Positions 58,015-63,906 of a stretch of DNA of 63,906 nt are shown piece by piece. Every line of letters begins with the position of its first letter. Position 1 is the stretch's first letter. The position numbers and the translations under genes were made by a program. The DNA is from Pseudanabaena sp. (lineage in GTDB: Bacteria; Cyanobacteriota; Cyanobacteriia; Pseudanabaenales; Pseudanabaenaceae), in NCBI GenBank assembly GCA_003249035.1, contig QBMK01000021.1, forward strand, positions 1 to 63,906, written 5' to 3'. Under the pieces are notes generated by a model. That model made no database searches. It was not told where the DNA came from and worked only from the letters and a program-made list of their open reading frames with translations.

Positions 58015-58935
58015 ATGCAATCACAGGATATCCAAAAACTAAAGGCAAACATCAGTCGTCGCAAACTCTGGGATTACATATTTATTATCGTCGCCATTCT
58101 TTCTCTTTTGGTCAGTATTTTGACGCTGATTGCGCTGATACTTCAGTTGTCAATCACAGGAATCCCACGCATTAACTGGGAATTTCTTACATCTTTTGCC
58201 GATCCTGCTCCAGAGCTTGCAGGTGTCTTAACTGCTTGGGTTGGTAGCTGCCTAACTATGCTAGTTACTATCGTAATGACAGTTCCTATTGGTATTGCCT
58301 CAGGTATATATTTAGAAGAATATGCTCGCAAAAATTGGTTTGCCAACATTATCGAAATCAACATTGCTAATCTGGCTGGCATACCTTCAATCATTTATGG
58401 GTTGTTGGCGCTAGGTGTTTTTGTGCAGCAGCTTAAGTTGGGTGAAAGTATTCTAACTGCCGGTTTAACCCTATCCTTGCTGATTTTGCCTGTAGTGATT
58501 GTGACGACGCGAGAAGCCCTCAAGTCAGTTCCTAACTCGCTCCGCGAAGCAGCCTATGCAATGGGTGCAAGCAAATGGCAAATGATCTGGGATCACCTCT
58601 TGCCATCTTCCGCTGGCGGCATATTGACAGGAATTATTGTGGGACTATCTAGAGCGATCGGTGAGACCGCGCCATTGGTGACGATTGGCGCTTTGACATT
58701 CATTGCATTTTTGCCAGACTCTCCCTTTATAGACTTCCCAACTAAAGCTTTTGCATGGTTAGAAGCTCCATTTACGGTGATGCCAATTCAGATGTTTAAC
58801 TGGGTATCTCGGCCAGAACCAGAGTTTCAAATAAATGCGGCGGCGGCTGGAGTAATCTTGATTCTGATGACTCTAGCGATGAATGGATTAGCGATTTACC
58901 TTCGTTATTACTTCCGCAAGCGTATTAAATGGTAG
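58015..58935 (+). CDS. pstA: Phosphate ABC transporter permease PstA
   Basis: 306 residues with six transmembrane helices. The EAA loop is REAAYAMGASKWQMIWDHLL followed by IVGLSRAIGETAPLV. WEFLTSFADPAPELAGVLTA and IANLAGIPSIIYGLLALGVF are typical of PstA. It pairs with PstC to form the channel. The 161-base gap to pstB contains a CCCTGTATGGG palindrome and a TACTTCGGTATA stem. Confidence 0.95.
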   Translation: MQSQDIQKLKANISRRKLWDYIFIIVAILSLLVSILTLIALILQLSITGIPRINWEFLTSFADPAPELAGVLTAWVGSCLTMLVTIVMTVPIGIASGIYLEEYARKNWFANIIEINIANLAGIPSIIYGLLALGVFVQQLKLGESILTAGLTLSLLILPVVIVTTREALKSVPNSLREAAYAMGASKWQMIWDHLLPSSAGGILTGIIVGLSRAIGETAPLVTIGALTFIAFLPDSPFIDFPTKAFAWLEAPFTVMPIQMFNWVSRPEPEFQINAAAAGVILILMTLAMNGLAIYLRYYFRKRIKW

Positions 58936-59096
58936 TACCAATTCACAGAAGCATTACACATTCTGCGAATTAGAGACCAATCCCTGTATGGGTTTTAAAG
59001 CACAAAATGTCTACGCCATTTTTATACTTCGGTATAAGTCTAGAGATAGATTAAGCGTAAATCTCATTTGAGTAATTAATTAACTAATTGAAATAA

Positions 59097-59888
59097 ATGG
59101 AAACTAGCTCAACAACAGCAGCTACTAGAAAAGTGAGACTAAAGGCTCAGGTTAAAGACTTTAGCTTCTTTTATGGTTCTGTCCCAGCTCTTAAGAACAT
59201 CAATTTAAAAATAGCTGAGAATCGAGTTACAGCATTAATTGGCCCCTCAGGTTGCGGTAAAACTACTCTCTTGCGTTGCTTTAACCGAATGCACGATCTT
59301 TATTCGGGAAACCGCTATGCAGGGGAGATATTTGTTGAAAAACAAAATATTCTCGATAAAAACATTGATCCAATTGAAGTCAGAATGAGAATCGGGATGG
59401 TTTTTCAAAAGCCTAATCCTTTCCCAAAGACAATTTTTGAGAATGTTGCCTACGGATTGCGCGTAAGGGGGGTTCATCAAAAGAAATTGATTGCTGACAA
59501 GGTAGAAAAAGCGTTGCGAGATGCCGCGCTTTGGAATGAAGTAAAAGATCGCCTGAATGACCTCGCATTTAATCTGTCAGGTGGACAACAGCAAAGACTC
59601 TGTATTGCCAGAGCTTTGGCGACCGATCCTGAGATGTTGTTATTTGATGAGCCAACTTCAGCTCTAGATCCGATCGCAACTTCTAGTATCGAAGAATTAA
59701 TAACCCAGCTGAGAGATAAAGTAACTGTGCTAATCGTGACCCACAACATGCAGCAAGCGTCCCGTATTTCCGACTTTACTGCCTTTATGTATTTGGGAGA
59801 GTTAGTGGAGTTTAACAACACCAAAATCATCTTTAACTCAGCAAACAAGCAACAAACTCAAGAGTATGTCTCTGGTAAGTTTGGCTAA
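59097..59888 (+). CDS. pstB: Phosphate ABC transporter ATPase PstB
   Basis: 263 residues. Walker A is [20 protein letters not shown], the Q-loop is [20 protein letters not shown], the signature [19 protein letters not shown], Walker [13 protein letters not shown] and the switch His is in [14 protein letters not shown]. The last gene of the pstSCAB unit. It is followed by a hairpin repeat and MITE copy 2. Confidence 0.96.
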   Translation: METSSTTAATRKVRLKAQVKDFSFFYGSVPALKNINLKIAENRVTALIGPSGCGKTTLLRCFNRMHDLYSGNRYAGEIFVEKQNILDKNIDPIEVRMRIGMVFQKPNPFPKTIFENVAYGLRVRGVHQKKLIADKVEKALRDAALWNEVKDRLNDLAFNLSGGQQQRLCIARALATDPEMLLFDEPTSALDPIATSSIEELITQLRDKVTVLIVTHNMQQASRISDFTAFMYLGELVEFNNTKIIFNSANKQQTQEYVSGKFG

Positions 59889-59910
59889 AAGAAGGCAGTT
59901 ATAGCAAATC

Positions 59911-59965
59911 AAAACCCAGATAAATGAAGGCGGCGCGAAGCGCCGCCTTCATTTATCTGGGTTTT
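59911..59965. repeat. Perfect 26-bp-arm hairpin after pstB
   Basis: Arms 59911-59936 and 59940-59965 around GAA (AAAACCCAGATAAATGAAGG then CGGCGC). The stem is nearly identical to the one at 63852-63904. It could terminate the pst operon. Confidence 0.85.
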
Positions 59966-59992
59966 ATGTCCTACGCAAAACTTTCATTGCTA

Positions 59993-60079
59993 CTCCCTTC
60001 CCACTATAAAACTAGACATTAAAACCCAAGGATTAGCGGTGTGGCGCTTCGCGCCGCACCGCTAATCCTTGGCTGGGAG
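59993..60079 (+). mobile_element. MITE family copy 2
   Basis: An 87-bp unit flanked by TA (59991-59992 and 60080-60081). The first 40 bases are almost identical to copy 1 (CTCCCTTCCCACTATAAAAC and TAGACATTAAAACCCAAG). The right end CTGGGAG is 6 bases shorter than copy 1's. The inner GC-rich hairpin is intact. Confidence 0.85.
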
Positions 60080-60112
60080 TATTCAAGAATTTGAGAGCGA
60101 AGCTCTGTAGAA

Positions 60113-61777
60113 CTATGCTTCCACTAATTGTTGTGGCGTCATAATTTGGCTCAAAGCATCTTCGGTGTTAGGAAAGCAATTTTCTTTTCCAATTTCTTTG
60201 ATTAAGCCACTGCGATCCAAAAGCTGTTCGACTTCAGGACATAAGCCAGTCAAAATTAGCTGACAATTATGACGTTGCAGATATCGGTAAATCTCCTCTA
60301 GCGCCATTAAACCAGTCGTGTCCATAGTCAGCACATAGCGCATTCTCAAAATCAAAAATTTAACTTCGGGCGCATCGCGCAAGAAAGACACAAATCTGTC
60401 CGCAGCACCGAAGAAAATGGGGCCATCTATCCGATAGATGGCGATTTGCTTACGAAATTCCAGTGGGACGCCATCATTAAGGAAGCAGTCTTCTGAGGTT
60501 TTGACAAAGCTAAGTTCACTCATGCGCTTGACAAAGAAAACACCAGCGGCAATCAGACCTACTTCTACAGCTAAAACTAGATCAAAACATACTGTAACTA
60601 GCCATGTCAGCACCATTACACCAAAATCAGCATAGGCAGTGTTGAGTAACCAACCGATCGCTTTCCATTCCATCATACTAATACTGGTGAGTATCAAAAT
60701 CCCCGCTAGCGCAGCCATTGGCACTTGTGAAGCTAGAGGCGCAAAGGCTAACACAATTAGGGCAAGTGCAACACTATGAATAACCCCAGATAAGCGAGTT
60801 TTCCCACCAGCACGTACATTTACCGCAGTTCTTGAGATCGTCCCAGTAGCAGGAAAGCCTCCAAAAAACGGCACGATCATATTAGCTAGCCCTTGTCCGA
60901 TTAATTGCTGATCGCTATTGTGGCGATCGCCTACCATCATCCCGTCAGCAACGACTGCTGCAAGCAAAGATTCAATACTGCCTAATGCTGCCAGTGCAAT
61001 CGCGGGAGTAATTAGCTCACTGATTACTCGAAAATCATTCCAATAGGGAATTGATTGTGGGATTGGTAGGGATTGAGGAATCAGACCAATCGTTGGTACT
61101 TTCAGATTCCATTGTGATTTAGCAACTATGGCGGCGAGCGTAGCGACAATCAAACTAATTAAAGAACCTGGAATCGATTGATTGATGCGATCCCATAATA
61201 ATTTTGTACCAATAGTTAAGATTGCTAAAGCGATCGCAAACCAGTTATAGGCTTCTAAATTTGTGATAGTTTGCCAAAGCGCTTGAAAGAAATGCTCTTG
61301 GTTAGGTAAATGCAACCCAAAAAAGTCATTTAACTGAGAACAAAAAATAATAACTGCAATGCCATTAGTAAAACCTACGATTACTGGATAGGGAATAAAC
61401 TTCACTAAGCGTCCTAACTTTGCTACTCCAAGGGCAATTTGGATAATGCCAGCCATCACACTTGCAATCCAAACCTTTTCGATACCATACTTAGCAACGA
61501 CTCCGACTAAAATCATCGCCATCGCTCCTGTCGGTCCTGTAATCTGCACCGGTGATCCACCAAATACAGTGGCAACGACTCCAGCCACGATCGCTGTATA
61601 AATACCAGCCTTTGGCTCCAAGCCACTGGCAACGGCAAAAGCAAGCGCTAACGGGATGGTGACAACTGCAGTGGTAAGGCCCCCTGTTAGGTCACCACGA
61701 AAATTAATATATAATCCTTTGAATAGAGAATTTTGTGGAATTTGATTGCTTCTAGCTAAGCTTTCTGCTTTTGCCAT
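60113..61777 (-). CDS. SulP-family anion transporter with STAS domain
   Basis: 554 residues. The transport core (about 1-400) has GDLTGGLTTAVVTIPLALAF, GPTGAMAMILVGVVAKYG and GGFPATGTISRTAVNVRAGG, hallmark SulP segments. The cytoplasmic STAS domain follows (GPIFFGAADRFVSFLRDAPE, RMRYVLTMDTTGLMALEEIY) with the conserved DTTG loop. SulP members move sulfate, bicarbonate (BicA) or other anions; from sequence alone the substrate is not decidable, though bicarbonate or sulfate is likely. It converges on pstB across repeats. Confidence 0.9.
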   Translation of the reverse strand: MAKAESLARSNQIPQNSLFKGLYINFRGDLTGGLTTAVVTIPLALAFAVASGLEPKAGIYTAIVAGVVATVFGGSPVQITGPTGAMAMILVGVVAKYGIEKVWIASVMAGIIQIALGVAKLGRLVKFIPYPVIVGFTNGIAVIIFCSQLNDFFGLHLPNQEHFFQALWQTITNLEAYNWFAIALAILTIGTKLLWDRINQSIPGSLISLIVATLAAIVAKSQWNLKVPTIGLIPQSLPIPQSIPYWNDFRVISELITPAIALAALGSIESLLAAVVADGMMVGDRHNSDQQLIGQGLANMIVPFFGGFPATGTISRTAVNVRAGGKTRLSGVIHSVALALIVLAFAPLASQVPMAALAGILILTSISMMEWKAIGWLLNTAYADFGVMVLTWLVTVCFDLVLAVEVGLIAAGVFFVKRMSELSFVKTSEDCFLNDGVPLEFRKQIAIYRIDGPIFFGAADRFVSFLRDAPEVKFLILRMRYVLTMDTTGLMALEEIYRYLQRHNCQLILTGLCPEVEQLLDRSGLIKEIGKENCFPNTEDALSQIMTPQQLVEA

Positions 61778-61908
61778 GAGATTTTAATTTATCGTGGTTC
61801 AAAATAAGTTTGTAACAAAGTTACCGTAAAAAATAATTTATCTTTGTCTGTTTCTCGTTTTGTGTTAGCTTAAATAGATGCAATCTCAAAAGGGTATGAC
61901 GGTTTAAA

Positions 61909-62124
61909 ATGGCTAAGCGCCGCAATCAGAAAAAAGAAAAAGCTCTTCGCAACCAAGCGTATGCGCGTAAGTTTCGCAAGCGCACCCCTATGGGTCGCTT
62001 TGGGCGTAGAAGACCAATGGGCAGTTACAACGATCCTGAAGATTCTGAATCCAATGGAGCTGCAGACACGGGTGCAGCCGATACTGGCGCTGCTGATACT
62101 GGCTCCGGTGGCAATAAGTTCTAA
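61909..62124 (+). CDS. Small basic protein with GAADT repeats
   Basis: 71 residues. A highly basic N-terminal half (MAKRRNQKKEKALRNQAYAR, KFRKRTPMGRFGRRRPMG) precedes an acidic tail with three GAADT tandem repeats (62059-62103 in DNA, 15-base period). The basic half suggests nucleic-acid or ribosome binding. The tail repeat number may vary between strains. It lies 39 bases upstream of tsaB. Function unknown. Confidence 0.75.
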   Translation: MAKRRNQKKEKALRNQAYARKFRKRTPMGRFGRRRPMGSYNDPEDSESNGAADTGAADTGAADTGSGGNKF

Positions 62125-62163
62125 TCTGAATTCTTGCGATCTCCTTCCAGTATTCTACAGATC

Positions 62164-62619
62164 ATGACCACAAGTTTTGCCCTTGCCTTACATACAACAA
62201 CTACAAAATTAGAGCTTGCGATCGCGCAAATTAATCCAAACGCCGATCGCAATTCTCAAATTTATAACATCCACAAGCAGCAGTCATGGGAACTAGGCAG
62301 AGAGCTATCTGTACAGTTACATGACTGCTTAAGTGTGTTTGTGGGTGATCTTGCATGGACCGACTTTGCATTTTTAGCGATCGCAACAGGTATCGGTAGC
62401 TTCACTGGCACAAGGATCGGCGTTGTTGTCGCAAGGACTATCGGGGAGCAGTTAAATATTCCTGTATATGGGATTGACTGCGAGTCAATTGTCACCAAAG
62501 CGCAGCAATCAGCTCCGCCTTTGTCTTTGAGCGAGGGTTTACTAGCGATCGCTTACGATCAATGGCAAGCAGGAATTTATCCAAGTTGGCATGATGTTTT
62601 GCCAATTTATGAGCAATAA
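62164..62619 (+). CDS. tsaB: tRNA threonylcarbamoyladenosine biosynthesis protein TsaB
   Basis: 151 residues. The actin-like fold start FALALHTTTTKLELAIAQIN and the family motif ATGIGSFTGTRIGVVVARTI (usually GPGSFTGLRIG) identify TsaB, the partner of TsaD in t6A synthesis of ANN-decoding tRNAs. The start is ATG 62164; upstream in-frame ATG 62134 adds 10 unlikely residues. It is shorter than proteobacterial TsaB (about 230) because the C-terminal subdomain is reduced. Confidence 0.85.
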   Translation: MTTSFALALHTTTTKLELAIAQINPNADRNSQIYNIHKQQSWELGRELSVQLHDCLSVFVGDLAWTDFAFLAIATGIGSFTGTRIGVVVARTIGEQLNIPVYGIDCESIVTKAQQSAPPLSLSEGLLAIAYDQWQAGIYPSWHDVLPIYEQ

Positions 62620-62801
62620 GCTGATGAGACGCATAGTAACCCTTCTACTTTTTCGCATCTCAAAGTGTTAGGATTAGGATGCTGAAAGTACATAAAAGTT
62701 GAGTTTTCTTAACTAGTGATCGCTCGTTAGTATTAGAGAAAAATCATTTTATGATCTAGGCAAAAATTCACCTAAGACGGTAGTTATTCCCAGCTTGACC
62801 T

Positions 62802-63062
62802 ATGCTTCAAGACGCGATCGCCATTCGTCATTATCAAAAGATTACCGACTCCCTTGTCGAAATGTCAGAACGTGGTTATCGTTCTACGGACGAGATGAGG
62901 CTTTTTTTAGATGGTTATCTATCGGCTCTGCGCTTCACTAATGCTGTAGAAGCTCATCATATTCACCGTCTCGAAGAAGAAGTAATCCGATTTCTATATG
63001 ATTCCTCTAACTTTGCATCTCCTTATGAGTTTGAGTTAGAGGTTGAACGGGGTGAGAGATAA
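62802..63062 (+). CDS. DUF6761 family cyanobacterial protein
   Basis: 86 residues, MLQDAIAIRHYQKITDSLVE, then RGYRSTDEMRLFLDGYLSAL and HHIHRLEEEVIRFLYDSSNF. This all-helical sequence is what I recognise as DUF6761, restricted to cyanobacteria and of unknown role. Its last 40 bases overlap the 3' end of rsmG on the other strand. Met at 62802 follows AGCTTGACCT with no strong ribosome binding site. Confidence 0.8.
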   Translation: MLQDAIAIRHYQKITDSLVEMSERGYRSTDEMRLFLDGYLSALRFTNAVEAHHIHRLEEEVIRFLYDSSNFASPYEFELEVERGER

Positions 63063-63706
63063 ACGCTGTGGCGAATTCCTGCTGTAAGAGGAGTCTGAAA
63101 GCGATCCTGCTTAACCACTTGTAGCCCTTGTTCCTCACAAAATATATCTAGATGTTCACTTTCTTCGGGTAGCCATTGACCACGATAGAGTATTGCTGTG
63201 CCGCTTTTTTTGAGAAATGGTAATGCGTAATCAGCACAAATATCTGGTTTGCCTACGGCTCGTACAAGTGCTAAGTCATATTTTTTTTTATAATCTGAGA
63301 GTTTATTAATTTCTTCGCTACGCCCTGATAACGCGATCACATTAGATAGTTGAAGATTTTCAATTGTTTCTTGGACAAAGGCAACCTTTTTTTGTTTGCT
63401 GTCTAGCAAGGTGACTTTCCATGAAGGCTTGGCGATCGAGATCGGCAGCCCAGGGAATCCTGCACCAGTACCAATATCAATCACCTTAATATCTTCACGA
63501 TCCCAAAAAGCTAATACGCCACGTAACGAATCCCATAAATGCTTTTCCCAAAAATCATCGGCAGCAGTGATCCGAGTCAGATTTTGCTTGCTATTGCCCT
63601 CCAACACCAGTTCGTACAGCCTTTCAAATTTGTCGATTTGGTCAGGGTTTGGTGACCAGTTGAGGGTAGATTGCCAATGCTCGAATAGATGGGAAAAGTA
63701 GGGCAT
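63023..63706 (-). CDS. rsmG: 16S rRNA m7G527 methyltransferase RsmG
   Basis: 227 residues from ATG 63706 (MPYFSHLFEHWQSTLNWSPN). The SAM-binding motif is KVIDIGTGAGFPGLPISIAK and the acidic ring-binding residue is in TLLDSKQKKVAF. LALVRAVGKPDICADYALPF is a family hallmark. It methylates G527 of 16S rRNA; loss confers low-level streptomycin resistance in other bacteria. The C-terminus (SPRSTSNSNS) is encoded across the overlap with DUF6761. Confidence 0.93.
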   Translation of the reverse strand: MPYFSHLFEHWQSTLNWSPNPDQIDKFERLYELVLEGNSKQNLTRITAADDFWEKHLWDSLRGVLAFWDREDIKVIDIGTGAGFPGLPISIAKPSWKVTLLDSKQKKVAFVQETIENLQLSNVIALSGRSEEINKLSDYKKKYDLALVRAVGKPDICADYALPFLKKSGTAILYRGQWLPEESEHLDIFCEEQGLQVVKQDRFQTPLTAGIRHSVYLSPRSTSNSNS

Positions 63707-63809
63707 AAAATACATGAAGTAAATACTGCGCTTTGCGCGATCTCTACTTTACTAGCGATCGCAATAGCTACTCATAAAAAACTAAAAGGTATATCCATTA
63801 TCAAAACCC

Positions 63810-63848
63810 AAAGATAAAAGGCAGCTCATAGCGATGCCTTTTATCTTT
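63810..63848. repeat. Hairpin repeat, 14-bp arms
   Basis: AAAGATAAAAGGCA (63810-63823) pairs with 63835-63848. It is preceded by TCAAAACCC as in other hairpin units of this genome. Confidence 0.7.
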
Positions 63849-63851
63849 TTT

Positions 63852-63904
63852 AAACCCAAATAAATGAAGGCGGCGCTTCGCGCCGCCTTCATTTATTTGG
63901 GTTT
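63852..63904. repeat. Perfect 25-bp-arm hairpin at the window end
   Basis: Arms 63852-63876 and 63880-63904 around TTC. The stem core ATAAATGAAGGCGGCGC is identical to that of 59911-59965 but the loop is inverted (TTC for GAA), as expected for the same palindrome in opposite orientation. The window ends 2 bases later. Confidence 0.85.
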
Positions 63905-63906
63905 TA

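Overview
The window comes from a cyanobacterial chromosome. HIP1-type octamers (GCGATCGC) occur throughout, and several genes are cyanobacterial or plastid-lineage markers: ndhL, a DUF3007 protein, sqdX (sulfolipid synthesis), a CrtD-like carotenoid desaturase and a DUF6761 protein. The abundance of long palindromic repeats and decayed small genes fits a Pseudanabaena-like filamentous lineage, but that placement is an inference from style, not a measured phylogeny.

Layout. 1-2.2 kb is a graveyard of toxin-antitoxin (TA) modules: a decayed PIN pair, an apparently intact TumE pair, and ParD with a truncated ParE. 2.2-7.1 kb holds hisS, a pair of small paralogues, holB and a degenerate tandem-cyclase protein. 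7.15-7.7 kb is an sbcC remnant that carries a MITE with a reconstructable TA target duplication, fused to a scrap of integrase gene. 7.88-26.69 kb is an integrated element of about 18.8 kb bounded by 47-bp direct repeats, the right one lying inside an intact tRNA-CAT gene. 26.8-63.9 kb is mostly core genome: LysM protein, map, pilT, ndhL, rpsJ, an MBL hydrolase, crtD, plsX-fabH, chrA, mlaE, nagZ-dacB, coaD, sqdX, bioB, ppk, gpx, pstSCAB, a SulP transporter, tsaB and rsmG. It is interrupted by many perfect or near-perfect hairpin repeats.

The integrated element has three parts. Left: an excisionase-like protein, a DUF3854/SF3-helicase replication protein, a terminase-small-subunit-like protein, a TGTCC iteron region that may be an origin, and an unknown RHH-like/coiled-coil protein divergent from a zinc-ribbon protein and a XerC/D-type recombinase. 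Middle: a defence block with a GmrSD-like DUF262/DUF1524 protein, HsdR, HsdS (broken by one stop) and HsdM, with a PIN TA pair embedded between hsdM and hsdS and a Panacea/RelE-like TA pair between hsdS and hsdR. Right: the integrase next to the tRNA. It looks like a replicating plasmid or phage-satellite-like integrative element carrying defence cargo. Remnants just outside its left end suggest a second related element once sat at the same tRNA.

The most unusual signals are the TA-flanked MITE family (three copies plus one solo end, one copy splitting sbcC), the iteron array, evidence of stacked integrations, a 26-bp-arm palindrome that gives convergent bioB and ppk identical 3' ends, and several otherwise intact reading frames broken by a single in-frame stop. 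Motif calls were made by eye; no database or folding computation was run.
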